Origin: a bacterium
Lineage (GTDB): Bacteria; Actinomycetota; Thermoleophilia; Solirubrobacterales; Solirubrobacteraceae
Direction: 5' to 3'
Assembly (NCBI GenBank): GCA_021323635.1
Contig: JAJPKQ010000014.1
Coordinates: forward strand, 1 to 45,793
Length of the DNA stretch: 45,793 nucleotides
Positions 1 to 8,226 of the stretch are shown in pieces (position 1 is the first letter of the stretch; each line of letters starts with the position of its first letter). A model generated the notes under the pieces. The model made no database searches. It saw only the letters and a list, made by a program, of their open reading frames with translations, and had not been told where the DNA came from. A program made the position numbers and the translations under genes.

Positions 1-41
1 TCAGCAGAGGTTGCCGATCGAGACCCAAGCTCGGACGAGCA

Positions 42-67
42 GGCCGCCGGCGCGAGCACCGGCGGCC
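42..67 (-). terminator. GC-rich hairpin downstream of tRNA-Phe
   Basis: A perfect 9-bp inverted repeat (GGCCGCCGG at 42-50 and CCGGCGGCC at 59-67) encloses an 8-nt loop, about 45 nt past the 3' end of the tRNA on the minus strand. A second weaker pair, AGAGGTC at 77-83 with GACCTCT at 101-107, lies closer to the tRNA. Neither is followed by a T-run, so termination is an inference from position and stem strength. Confidence 0.4.
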
Positions 68-111
68 CAAACGTGAAGAGGTCCCGTGTTGAAACGTGAA
101 GACCTCTGCGA

Positions 112-184
112 TGGCGAGACCCGGAATCGAACCGGGGACACCACGATTTTCAGTCGTGTGCTCTACCAACTGAGCTATCTCGCC
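112..184 (-). tRNA. tRNA-Phe (GAA anticodon)
   Basis: Read on the minus strand, the 73-nt sequence folds as a standard cloverleaf: acceptor GGCGAGA pairs with TCTCGCC, the D arm is GCTC...GAGC, the anticodon arm CACGACTGAAAATCGTG carries GAA, and the T arm contains GGTTCGATTCC. The discriminator base is A. The CCA end is not encoded, as is usual in actinobacteria, and must be added after transcription. Confidence 0.97.
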
Positions 185-201
185 GACGGCAGCAACCGAT
201 G

Positions 202-1821
202 CTAGCGGCTTGCGGCGCCGGCCGGCATGCGCGCGCAGAGCAGCGACTGCACCGCCGGCAGGCAGCGCTCGAGCGGCTCGACCGTGGTCACGCCTGAGGC
301 CTCTGGCCCGAGCCTACGGGCGGCCGCGCCGCCAACCAGCACCGGAAGCTCCGGGCGCTCCTCGGCGATCGCCCTGATCAGCCGCGTCAAGGTCGGAGCC
401 AGCGCCTCGCTGCTGCCGGCAAGCAGCACCGCCGCCGGTGCCTGGCTGGCAAGCGTCGCGGAGAGGCGCTCCGGGGAGAGATCGGTCACCAGCACCGCCC
501 GAAAGCCCGCCGCGGCAAGCTGGTCGTGGGCCATCTGCAGCTCAAGCGTCTGGCGCTCTCCTTCCACGCCCGCAACAAGCACGCGCTCGCGATCCTGCTC
601 CACCCCCGAGATCATCAGCCGAAACAGCGTTGCCAGCACCCGCCGTGCGATCGCAAGGGCACGCTGCTCGCTCTCGCCGTCGATGTCGCCTGCGGCGCGA
701 AGAGCATAGATGCGCCTGATCGCGGGGCCGATCAGCTCCGCGTGCAGCGAGGCCGCCTCGAGGCCGTCATCGATCGCCTGGGCGATCGCGCCCTCGGCCG
801 GCTCGGGATCGCCCTGCTCGAGCGCCTTGCTGAAGACCTCTAGCAGCCCGCCGATCAACGCACGCGGGTTGGCGCGGATCTGAGCGCGACTGTCGGTGCG
901 GGTGCCGATCACTTCGAAGAAGGCATCGAGCAGGTAGGGGTCGAAGTGGCGGCCGCGCTGTTCGCGCATCAGCGCGATCGCCTGCTCGAGCGGATAGGCC
1001 TTGCGGTAGACGCGGTCGCTTGTGAGCGCGTCGAAGACGTCCGTCACCGCCACGATCCGTCCCTCGAGCGGGATCTCTTCGCGCGCGAGCCCGCGCGGGT
1101 AGCCGCCGCCGTCCCAGCGCTCATGGTGGCTCAGGGCGATCGATGCCGCCAGCTCGAGAATCGAGGATGAGGAGCGCGAAAGCAGGCGGTAGCCCTCCTC
1201 CGCATGGGCCTCGACGATCGCCCGCTCCTCCTCGCTGAGGGGACCGGGCTTGAGCAGCACCGCATCCGGGATCGCCACCTTGCCGACGTCGTGCAGCGGC
1301 GCAGCATGAAGGATGCGGCTGCAGAAGCGCTCGTCCATCCCGACCTGTTCGGCAAGCAGCGCCGAGAGGCGGCCGATCCTTTCGATGTGGGCACCCGTGT
1401 CCTCGTCGCGGAACTCGACAGCCATCGAGAGCTTGCGCACGGTCTCCGCCTGCGCGACCTCCAGCTCGGCGAGTGCGTGCCAGAGCTCGTGTGAGCGGTC
1501 TTCGATGTCGCGCTCAAGCTCCAAGCGCAGGTCGGAGCCTGCGGAGCGGCCGATCGCCACCCCGCCCGCCAACAGCAGCAGCGCGCCTACAGCCAACGGC
1601 GCTGCCGAGGCGCCCGCAAGCGCGACGAGCGCCACCGCGCCGCCAATGCACGCGAGCGGCAGCACCAGGCGGCGCGGCGGCGCGATCGCAAGATGCCTTG
1701 CATAACGCTCCAAGCGGCCGGGCAGCAGGCCCGGGCGAGCATGCGCCCGCGGCAGGTCCACCTCACCGGAGGTCAGGTAGGCCTCAGCGCTCGCGTTGCT
1801 GTCCCAAGCTGCACTTGCCAT
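202..1821 (-). CDS. Membrane HD-GYP domain protein with C-terminal B12-binding-like domain
   Basis: The 539-residue protein has two predicted membrane helices (about 51-70 and 74-92), a short linker helix, and an HD-GYP phosphodiesterase domain (about 130-310). The metal-binding HD pair lies in HDVGK (177-181), and the GYP signature in HHERWDGGGYPRGL (232-245). Such domains hydrolyse cyclic di-GMP, and all hallmark residues look intact. The C-terminal part (about 330-539) resembles the helical cap plus Rossmann domain of cobalamin-binding proteins, but the usual histidine in the PEGExH-type motif is Gln at 424 (VEGERQTLEL, 419-428), so cobalamin ligation through His is unlikely. A GGAAGG sequence about 8 nt before the ATG is a plausible ribosome site. 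Function as a membrane-attached c-di-GMP hydrolase with a sensory tail is inferred. Confidence 0.88.
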   Translation of the reverse strand: MASAAWDSNASAEAYLTSGEVDLPRAHARPGLLPGRLERYARHLAIAPPRRLVLPLACIGGAVALVALAGASAAPLAVGALLLLAGGVAIGRSAGSDLRLELERDIEDRSHELWHALAELEVAQAETVRKLSMAVEFRDEDTGAHIERIGRLSALLAEQVGMDERFCSRILHAAPLHDVGKVAIPDAVLLKPGPLSEEERAIVEAHAEEGYRLLSRSSSSILELAASIALSHHERWDGGGYPRGLAREEIPLEGRIVAVTDVFDALTSDRVYRKAYPLEQAIALMREQRGRHFDPYLLDAFFEVIGTRTDSRAQIRANPRALIGGLLEVFSKALEQGDPEPAEGAIAQAIDDGLEAASLHAELIGPAIRRIYALRAAGDIDGESEQRALAIARRVLATLFRLMISGVEQDRERVLVAGVEGERQTLELQMAHDQLAAAGFRAVLVTDLSPERLSATLASQAPAAVLLAGSSEALAPTLTRLIRAIAEERPELPVLVGGAAARRLGPEASGVTTVEPLERCLPAVQSLLCARMPAGAASR

Positions 1822-1861
1822 TGTCGTTGCCTTCCCGATAACGGCCCTTGACGCCCGTCAT
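1784..1861 (-). CDS. Possible 25-codon leader ORF overlapping the HD-GYP start
   Basis: An ATG at 1861 follows a strong ribosome-binding sequence (GAGGAGG, ending about 5 nt before it), better than the one in front of the HD-GYP gene. The frame runs 25 codons to a TGA at 1784-1786 and is out of frame with the HD-GYP gene, whose ATG (1821) it overlaps. It may be a translated leader that couples or limits translation of the downstream gene. There is no peptide similarity to argue from, and chance is possible. Confidence 0.35.
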   Translation of the reverse strand: MTGVKGRYREGNDNGKCSLGQQRER

Positions 1862-2017
1862 TCGACCTCCTCGCACAGCCACTTTTGCAGCTCTTTCACT
1901 GCTCAGCAGATAGCGTAGCGACCGGTATCGAAGATCGCGACCGACGTCGCTTAGTCAGCCCTTTTCGGGTCGAAAGCCGCCGCCGCGTCGCGGGCAGGCG
2001 CCCCGCTCCCGGACGCT

Positions 2018-2038
2018 CGGAGCGACGCGGTCGCTCCG
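2018..2038 (-). terminator. Hairpin downstream of the lipoprotein gene
   Basis: A perfect 9-bp stem (CGGAGCGAC at 2018-2026 and GTCGCTCCG at 2030-2038) with a 3-nt loop lies about 28 nt after the lipoprotein stop codon on the minus strand. No T-run follows. The remainder of 1862-2065 holds no recognisable gene; it separates the lipoprotein from the HD-GYP gene and should contain the promoter of the latter. Confidence 0.45.
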
Positions 2039-2065
2039 CGAGGCGCTCGCGCCGCCCGGTGCTGG

Positions 2066-2767
2066 TCAGGAATGCTGCAGTTCGCTGACGTTGATCGCGC
2101 CGGCGGGCGCCTTCAGCGCCACCGGGCGGCCCCATTCGGTGAAGGTGATGCGCCCGCCTTCAGAGCCGCTCTTTGCCACCAGCAGGGGGTAGGGGCTGCC
2201 ATGGGTCGCAAGCAGGATTTCGCCACCATGCGCGGTTTCCTGGAGCCTCAGCGCACGTTGTCCTTCGAAGCTTGTGAGGCCGCCGTAGCGCAGCGCCGAC
2301 GCGTGTTCGAAGAGCTTGCCGGTCAGCGCCTGAAGGTTGGTCAGCGACGTGAGGGACGAGAATTCGGGAGCGCTGGCAGAGGCCTGCAGCCACTTGCCCG
2401 CGAACAGCTTTGCCGCCGCCGAGCCGCCGAAATGGCTGTAGAAGGCGGGTGAGCCGTAGATGTAGACCTTCCCGCCCACCTCGATCAGCTTGAAGGAGAG
2501 CCCCTGCTCGGAGACGGTGCCGGTCGCGCCCCTGCCCGAGGCGATATGCAGATCCAGCGAGACCGTTGACCCCGCGCTGTGCGCGATCCCTGCGACATGC
2601 ACCGAGCTTGCCTTTGCAACCGCCGCCTGGGCAGCACGAACCGCCGCCGAGGGGCTCTCCTTGGCGATGCCGTTTTCGCCGTTGCCCGAGCCGCCGCAGC
2701 CGGCGATCGCAAGCACCGCAGACAGTGACGCGCCGGCAAGCGCAGCTCTCCTCCGTGCTCTTCGCAT
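2066..2767 (-). CDS. Secreted lipoprotein, LolA/LppX/LprG-like
   Basis: This 233-residue protein starts with a basic stretch, a hydrophobic segment and a lipobox ending IAGC, with Cys24 as the lipidation site, so it should be anchored on the outer face of the membrane. A Gly/Ser/Asn-rich linker follows. The rest (about 45-230) is predicted beta-rich, with repeated hydrophobic strands such as KVYIYGSPAFY, reminiscent of the LppX/LprG/LolA-like fold that shuttles lipids in actinobacteria. The assignment to that fold comes from general pattern and size, not a diagnostic motif. TAGGCT stands 10 nt before the ATG and no good ribosome site is visible. Confidence 0.7.
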   Translation of the reverse strand: MRRARRRAALAGASLSAVLAIAGCGGSGNGENGIAKESPSAAVRAAQAAVAKASSVHVAGIAHSAGSTVSLDLHIASGRGATGTVSEQGLSFKLIEVGGKVYIYGSPAFYSHFGGSAAAKLFAGKWLQASASAPEFSSLTSLTNLQALTGKLFEHASALRYGGLTSFEGQRALRLQETAHGGEILLATHGSPYPLLVAKSGSEGGRITFTEWGRPVALKAPAGAINVSELQHS

Positions 2768-2838
2768 GTGGCGCGACAGCCTAGCGGCAGCGGCGGACGA
2801 CTGCTGCGCGCCTCCTGCTCGGTCGACCCTGCGCGCCG

Positions 2839-4314
2839 CTACAGCGAGAGCGCGAGGTAGCGCGTCGAGAGGTACTCGCCGATGCCCTCGAAGCCGCCCT
2901 CGCGCCCGAGGCCAGACTGCTTCACGCCGCCGAACGGGGCAGCCGGGTTTGAGACCACGCCCTGGTTGACGCCGACCATGCCGAACTCGAGCGCCTCGGA
3001 GACACGCAGCGCGCGCTCCAGGCTCTGTGTGTAAAGGTAGGCGACGAGACCGTACTCGGTGCCGTTTGCAAGCGCGAGCGCCTGCGCCTCGGAGTCGAAG
3101 GCGTAGATCGCCGCGACCGGGCCGAAGATCTCCTCGCGCGCGATCTCAGCCTCGGCGGGAACGTCGCTGAGCACGGTGGGCGGGTAGAAGTAGCCAGGGC
3201 CCTCCGGCACCTGGCCGCCGCAGAGCACGCGCGCGCCGCGCCCACGCGCCTCCTCCACCAGCCGTGCGACCTTCGCGCGCTGCGCCCCGTCGATCAGCGG
3301 GCCGAGGTCGCTGTGCGGGTCGCTGAAGCGCCCGCTGCGAAGCGTGCGCATCCGCTCGGCAAGCTCAGCGGCAAAGCGCTCTGCGATCGAAGCCTCGACG
3401 AGGAAGCGGTTGGCGGCGGTGCAGGCCTCGCCGATGTTGCGCAGCTTGGCCGCGAGCGCGCCGCCGATAGCCTGCTCGATGTCCGCGTCGGCGAAGACGA
3501 GGAAGGGCGCGTTGCCGCCGAGCTCCAACGAAAGGCGCAGGAGGCCGCCTGCGGCGCGCCCCATCAGTGCGCGCCCGACCGCGGTCGAGCCGGTGAATGA
3601 GAGCTTGCGCAGGCGCGGGTCGTCAAGCAGCGGCTCGACCACCGCGGCGGAGTCGCTGGTGGTGACCACATTCAGCGCTCCGGGCGGCAGGCCCTCTTCG
3701 CGCAAGATCTCGGCGATCGCCAGAGTGCAGAGGGGGGTCTGCTTGGCGGGCTTGACCACCATCGTGCAGCCGGCCGCCACCGCCGGCGCGATCTTGCGCG
3801 CCGCCATCGCCGCGGGGAAGTTCCAGGGCGTGATCAGCAGACATGGCCCGACCGGCGCACGCATCGTCAGGATGCGGCCCGCCCCCGTCGGGTTGCGCAT
3901 GTAGGTGCCGTGGATGCGCACAGCCTCCTCGGCAAACCAGCGAAAGAACTCCGCCGCGTAGAGCACCTCCGCGTCTGATTCGGCGAGGGTCTTGCCCATC
4001 TCAAGGCTCATCAGCAGCGCGATCCGCTCGCGCTCGGCGATCATGCGCTCGTAGGCGCGGCGCAGGATCTCACCGCGCTCGCGCGGCGCCATCGCGGCAA
4101 ATCCCGCCTGCGCGTCTGCCGCAGCGCCAAGCGCCGCGCGCGCCTCAGCGAGCGTTGCGTCGGCGACCTCAGCGATCGTCTCACCGCTCGCGGGGTCCTC
4201 AACCGCGATGCTTCTGCCGCCCTCCCCGGGGCGCCAGGTGCCGCCGATCAGCAGCTGCTTCCTGACGCTCGCCAGCGCGCTCTGCTCCTCTGCGGGGCCG
4301 CTTGCAGCGCTCAT
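2839..4314 (-). CDS. NAD(P)-dependent aldehyde dehydrogenase, succinate-semialdehyde type
   Basis: The 491-residue protein is a complete ALDH-superfamily enzyme. It has the coenzyme motif TPWNFP (162-167), the catalytic base Glu264 in LELGG, and the nucleophile Cys298 in GEACTAANR. The sequence style, including MGKTLAES and ELGGNAPFLVF, is closest to succinate-semialdehyde dehydrogenases (GabD-like), which oxidise succinate semialdehyde to succinate; glutarate semialdehyde or other aldehydes are possible. The open frame continues upstream to 4878 but would overlap the divergent SpoIID gene, and the upstream translation is Arg/Pro/Ala-rich noise. The ATG at 4314 gives the normal family length and N-terminus. 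Only 32 bp separate it from the divergent SpoIID start, so the two promoters must be interleaved. Confidence 0.9.
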   Translation of the reverse strand: MSAASGPAEEQSALASVRKQLLIGGTWRPGEGGRSIAVEDPASGETIAEVADATLAEARAALGAAADAQAGFAAMAPRERGEILRRAYERMIAERERIALLMSLEMGKTLAESDAEVLYAAEFFRWFAEEAVRIHGTYMRNPTGAGRILTMRAPVGPCLLITPWNFPAAMAARKIAPAVAAGCTMVVKPAKQTPLCTLAIAEILREEGLPPGALNVVTTSDSAAVVEPLLDDPRLRKLSFTGSTAVGRALMGRAAGGLLRLSLELGGNAPFLVFADADIEQAIGGALAAKLRNIGEACTAANRFLVEASIAERFAAELAERMRTLRSGRFSDPHSDLGPLIDGAQRAKVARLVEEARGRGARVLCGGQVPEGPGYFYPPTVLSDVPAEAEIAREEIFGPVAAIYAFDSEAQALALANGTEYGLVAYLYTQSLERALRVSEALEFGMVGVNQGVVSNPAAPFGGVKQSGLGREGGFEGIGEYLSTRYLALSL

Positions 4315-4346
4315 CCCGCCGCCGCACCCTTCCGATCGCAGACGTG

Positions 4347-5441
4347 ATGGCACTTCGCGCACGCACGATGGCGATCGCGCTCTGCACGGGGTTGCTCGCG
4401 CTGCAGCTGCAGCCCGCTGCAGCGCTCGCCGGCAGCTTGGCTGGACAGCGATCGCGCGCGCACAGAGAGAACCTAGCCGATCGACGCTCGCCGCCACCGC
4501 TGCTCGTGATCCGCGGGGCAGGCGATGGCCACGGCGTGGGAATGAGCCAGTATGGCGCGCTCGGCTACGCGCAGCACGGGGCCACCTACACGCAGATCCT
4601 CGCCCACTACTACACCGGCACCGCGATCGGGCACGTCGGGGCAGGCCGGGATGTGCGCGTCCTGCTGGGCAGCCGCGTCGTGCGGATCCCGCTGGAACGC
4701 TACGTCCGGGGCGTGGTCGGCGCGGAGATGCCCTCCTCCTGGCCGCTGGCTGCGCTTGAGGCTCAGGCGGTCGCAGCCCGGACCTATGCGCTGAGCGTCC
4801 ACGCGGGCGGCGCGCGCTTTGATGTCTACGCCGACGCCCGCTCGCAGGTCTACGCCGGGAGCCGCGCCGAAACGGCAAGCACGAACGCCGCGGTCGCGGC
4901 GACCGCAGGCCAGATCCTCACCTACGAAGGCAAGCCCGCGATCGCCTACTACTTCTCCTCCTCGGGGGGGATGACAGAAGATGTGCAGAACGCCTTCCCG
5001 GGCGCTTCGCCCGAGCCCTGGCTGGTGGGCGTGCCGGATCCCTATGACGGCGGCCCGCTGCACAGCTGGACCCTCACGCTCTCCTTCCCCGCCGCAGAAC
5101 GACGTCTCTCAGGCCTTCTTCGCGGCAGGCTGCGCGCAATCGAAGTGACCAAGCGCGGCTACTCGCCGCGCATCTTGGCCGCAACCCTGGTGGGCTCGCG
5201 CGGCCGCAGCGAGGTCAGCGGCGCGCAGCTTGCCGAACGCCTCGGCCTCTACAGCACCTGGGCCTACTTCTACGTGCGCAGCGCTCATAGGAGCGCTGCC
5301 GAGCCCGATGCCTCCGGCTGGCAGGCCCCCACCGCAGGCGGCGGCGAAGCCGAGGGCGGCGGGGAGGCGAGCGGTGGAGCGCCTGCTGCCGCGGGCGGGC
5401 AGGCATCGGTGAGCGCGAGCGGCGGCGCGCAGGCGCGCTAG
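4347..5441 (+). CDS. Secreted SpoIID/LytB-domain protein
   Basis: From the ATG at 4347 the product is 364 residues with a signal peptide (about 1-30, hydrophobic core MAIALCTGLLALQLQ). The mature part carries the GHGVGMSQYGA motif (about 61-71), then the SpoIID core with the essential Glu127 in AEMPSSW followed by LKAQAVAARTY-type sequence (here LEAQAVAARTYAL). SpoIID is a lytic transglycosylase acting on denuded peptidoglycan glycan strands during sporulation; in non-sporulating actinobacteria the family is thought to remodel the cell wall. The C-terminal 60 residues are a low-complexity Gly/Ala/Glu-rich tail. An alternative start is the ATG at 4368. Confidence 0.85.
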   Translation: MALRARTMAIALCTGLLALQLQPAAALAGSLAGQRSRAHRENLADRRSPPPLLVIRGAGDGHGVGMSQYGALGYAQHGATYTQILAHYYTGTAIGHVGAGRDVRVLLGSRVVRIPLERYVRGVVGAEMPSSWPLAALEAQAVAARTYALSVHAGGARFDVYADARSQVYAGSRAETASTNAAVAATAGQILTYEGKPAIAYYFSSSGGMTEDVQNAFPGASPEPWLVGVPDPYDGGPLHSWTLTLSFPAAERRLSGLLRGRLRAIEVTKRGYSPRILAATLVGSRGRSEVSGAQLAERLGLYSTWAYFYVRSAHRSAAEPDASGWQAPTAGGGEAEGGGEASGGAPAAAGGQASVSASGGAQAR

Positions 5442-5474
5442 CGGTCGGGGAGCCGCCTGCGCCGATCGACCGCT
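5440..5474. terminator. Inverted repeat between convergent genes
   Basis: AGCGGTCG (5440-5447) and CGACCGCT (5467-5474) form an 8-bp inverted repeat with a 19-nt loop, in the 41-bp gap between the convergent SpoIID-like gene and the acetone carboxylase gamma gene. Position suggests a bidirectional terminator. There is no T-run. Confidence 0.4.
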
Positions 5475-5482
5475 CTGGCTGC

Positions 5483-5983
5483 TCAGGCGGGGCCGCCGGG
5501 CAGCTCGCGGCCCAGCCAGTCGCGGTAGAAGCCCTCCAGATCGGGCAGGAAGTCATGTATCACCGGGTAGCCCGGCGGCACGGCCTCGACCTCGAGCAGC
5601 GTCAGACAGCCGGGGCAGAAGTACTCGCGCAGCGAGTTGTAGTCGGGATGGCCGTGCATCTTCTCCGGGTAGATCTCGGCGAGCTCGGCAGGGGTTGCGC
5701 GGACATTGATGAGCGCCTCGAGCTTCCAGTTGCTGCGGTAGTCGCCGAGCTCCTGCCCACAATCGCACTTGATGACGTAGCGGCCGGCGCCCTTGGCGAC
5801 GATGTAGAGGTGCTCGCCGAAGGGCAGCACGATCGGCTCGGGCCAGGGCACGCGCTGCTGGAGGATCGCGACGTACTTATCGAAGCGATCGGCATCCTTG
5901 TAGGCGGACTGGATCGCGCGCACCTGAGCGCGCGGGAGCCGCTCATCGAGCAGGTCGCGAAGCATGGCCGGGTCGACCTTCAA
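5483..5983 (-). CDS. acxC: Acetone carboxylase gamma subunit
   Basis: The small subunit (166 residues, normal length) of the acetone carboxylase alpha2-beta2-gamma2 complex, which makes acetoacetate from acetone and bicarbonate with ATP. Two cysteine pairs, CDCG (Cys73, Cys75) and CPGC (Cys123, Cys126), form the expected zinc site. The sequence YIVAKGAGRYVIKCDCGQ and the tail HDFLPDLEGFYRDWLGREL are typical of the family. It overlaps the alpha-subunit gene by 4 bp and is last in the operon. The related acetophenone carboxylases have a different subunit set, so acetone (or another short ketone) is favoured as substrate. Confidence 0.92.
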   Translation of the reverse strand: MKVDPAMLRDLLDERLPRAQVRAIQSAYKDADRFDKYVAILQQRVPWPEPIVLPFGEHLYIVAKGAGRYVIKCDCGQELGDYRSNWKLEALINVRATPAELAEIYPEKMHGHPDYNSLREYFCPGCLTLLEVEAVPPGYPVIHDFLPDLEGFYRDWLGRELPGGPA

Positions 5984-8226
5984 GGCGATGCCTCCCGCGT
6001 GCCCTCTGCAGCGTTGCCCGCGAGCATCGCCTTGGATAGCTCGACCTCGGGGGTGGCAACCGGGAATTCGAACTCCTCGGGCAGCTCCCAGAAGGCGCGC
6101 AGCTCACGCGCGAAGCGCTCGGAGAGCCGCATCGACTCGGCGTACATCCGCTGCACCGGCTCGATCATGTCGAGCTCGAGGATCCGCTCGCGCTCGCTCT
6201 TCATCCACTCGCGCACCGGCACGGCCTTTGCGCGGCGGTGCTCGCGCAGCTCGCCGCGGCGGCGCTCGGTGGCCTGTGGATCCCCTGGCACGACGCCGTA
6301 GATCGAGTCCGCGTAGCGCTCGAGCAGGAAGCCGCCGGCGATGTCCGCCATGACCGACTCATATGGCCGCTCGAGCGGGTCGCCGAGGCCGGCGCCGCCG
6401 CGGTAGATGGAGAGGTAGAGGTCGCCGTGGGCCATCACTTCCGGAAGGGTCGTGGCCTCGATGTCGAAGTCGTGGCGACCGGCGATGCCTGCGGCAAGCT
6501 CGGAGGCGCCCGGGTCGGGCTCGCTCTGCGGATAGGGCGCACGCGCCTGGATCAGGTCGAGGAAGTCGCTGCCGCGGATGTTGTGGCGGTAGCCGGTCGC
6601 CGCCGGGTAGCCGCCCCACAGCCCCGCCTGGATGAAGCAGTAGCCGTTGCCGATGTTCTGCATCTCGTAGAAGGGGGTGCTCCAAGCCAGACGCAGGCAC
6701 TCGTAGCCGGATCCGCCGCGGTGGCGCCCCGGCCCGGCCGTGTTGGGCTTCACGCGCTGGGAGAGGTAGAGAAAGGGCTCGATCATCTCCCACATCTCCA
6801 TGTCGCCCATGTCGCCCTCGGGGTTCCACATCGCCGCGGCGTAGTCCAAGCCGTCGAGGATCATCTTCGCGCCGCCGCCGACGCACGAGAGCCCGAAGTT
6901 GGTTGTCGCCGACTGGCGGCCGTACTGGTCGATGCCGCCGCCCTGAAACGCGTTCGCGGTGAGCCCGTATGGCGCCAGCACCTCCTCGACGAAGCCGCGC
7001 GCCTGCAACGCGCGCGAGATCGACTTGACAAAGCCGGTGAAGGAGGGGATCAGGAAGCTCCAGGCGATCCCGGTCGAGCACTGCGGGTTGGAGTGGTTGG
7101 ACCAGGTGCCGGGCGGGAAGTTGGAGCGCAGCGCCAGATAGGCGCCGTCGTTGACCTTGTCATTGCAGATCAGCAGCTGTGTCAGCTGCACCCAGATCGC
7201 CCCCTGCATCGCCGAGGGGGTGCAGTTGCAGGAGTGGTGTCCCCACGCGGAGGCGCCGTCGTAGTCGAGCTCGAGCATCCCCTCGCGCGTGATCCTCAGC
7301 TCAAGCGGAGCGTGCATCAGCGTGTCGCGGCGCGCGTAGGAGGGCAGCTGTGCCTCCTTGGCGAAGGGAACCTCGCTGAAGGCCGGCGCGCGGTAGCGGC
7401 CGGGCACGGTCATCTCGCGCAGTCGGGCCTGGAAGGAGCGGCGCCCATCCTCGATGACCTCGCGGATGAAGCGCTTGTAGACGTCGACCCCCTCCTGGGC
7501 GATGACGCGCTCGACCGCATCACGGATCATGTGCGCGCCGGCGAGGCGCGTCTTCTCATCGAGGGTCCAGTACATCGGTGTCCGCGTGCCGCGCAGGCCG
7601 GCCAGAACGTGGTCGCGCCAGAGCTCGTCATGCGAGCCGATCTTGCGCGCGGGCAGGTCGATCCCGTCCTCAAAGCGCGAGATCGGCCCGATCGGGACCG
7701 ACCCCGGCGTCTTGGCGCCGATGTCGATCTCGTGCGTCACGCCCGCCGCCCACCCCACCAGCTCCGACTCCCAGAAGATCGGGACGAACGTCTGCACGTC
7801 GGCGTTGTGCACGTCGCCGATCATCGCGTCGTTGTTGGTGAAGATGTCTCCGGGCGCGATGCCCGGGTTCTCCTCGTAGCGCTGCCGGATCATGTACTTG
7901 ATCGCGTCCGACATCGTGTGCACGTGGACGATGATCCCGGTGGAGAGCGCGACCGAGTCGCCCTCGGGGGTGTAGAGCGCAAAGCAGAGCTCGCCGATCT
8001 CCTTGACGATCGGCGAAGCGGAGATGTTCAGAGCGGTCTCACGCGCGCTCACCAGCCCGCCGCGCAGCCGTGAGAAGAGCTTCTCGTAGCGGATCGGGTC
8101 GCTGCGCTTGAGCGTCAGCTCCTCCAATCCCTGGTAGCGGCCGGTGGCCGCAAGCAGCTGCTCAGAGCGCTCGAGCATGGCAAGCAGGCTCTGGCCCTCC
8201 CAGCCGATCGCGCCGCGCGCGCTCAC
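5980..8226 (-). CDS. acxB: Acetone carboxylase alpha subunit (hydantoinase B/oxoprolinase family)
   Basis: The 748-residue subunit belongs to the HyuB-type family and matches the length of acetone carboxylase alpha. In the solved acetone carboxylase, this subunit holds the Mn ion that activates acetone enolate chemistry, bound by two His and one Asp. The likely equivalents are His140 and Asp143 in DVHNAD and His165 in THEID. The motif YEKLFSRLRGGLVSARETALNISAS near the N-terminus is shared by family members. It overlaps both neighbours by 4 bp, which fits equal expression of the three subunits. Gene letters follow the Xanthobacter convention as I recall it (acxA beta, acxB alpha, acxC gamma); other organisms letter them differently. 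Confidence 0.93.
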   Translation of the reverse strand: MSARGAIGWEGQSLLAMLERSEQLLAATGRYQGLEELTLKRSDPIRYEKLFSRLRGGLVSARETALNISASPIVKEIGELCFALYTPEGDSVALSTGIIVHVHTMSDAIKYMIRQRYEENPGIAPGDIFTNNDAMIGDVHNADVQTFVPIFWESELVGWAAGVTHEIDIGAKTPGSVPIGPISRFEDGIDLPARKIGSHDELWRDHVLAGLRGTRTPMYWTLDEKTRLAGAHMIRDAVERVIAQEGVDVYKRFIREVIEDGRRSFQARLREMTVPGRYRAPAFSEVPFAKEAQLPSYARRDTLMHAPLELRITREGMLELDYDGASAWGHHSCNCTPSAMQGAIWVQLTQLLICNDKVNDGAYLALRSNFPPGTWSNHSNPQCSTGIAWSFLIPSFTGFVKSISRALQARGFVEEVLAPYGLTANAFQGGGIDQYGRQSATTNFGLSCVGGGAKMILDGLDYAAAMWNPEGDMGDMEMWEMIEPFLYLSQRVKPNTAGPGRHRGGSGYECLRLAWSTPFYEMQNIGNGYCFIQAGLWGGYPAATGYRHNIRGSDFLDLIQARAPYPQSEPDPGASELAAGIAGRHDFDIEATTLPEVMAHGDLYLSIYRGGAGLGDPLERPYESVMADIAGGFLLERYADSIYGVVPGDPQATERRRGELREHRRAKAVPVREWMKSERERILELDMIEPVQRMYAESMRLSERFARELRAFWELPEEFEFPVATPEVELSKAMLAGNAAEGTREASP

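Noticed and set aside
1862-2065. Cyclic di-GMP riboswitch in front of the HD-GYP gene
   Set aside because: I could not find the conserved GEMM-type receptor sequences; the hairpin at 2018-2038 belongs better to the end of the lipoprotein transcript.
4315-4878. N-terminal extension of the aldehyde dehydrogenase frame (to a 679-residue protein)
   Set aside because: It overlaps the divergent SpoIID-like gene, is Arg/Pro-rich without family similarity, and the ATG at 4314 gives the normal ALDH length.
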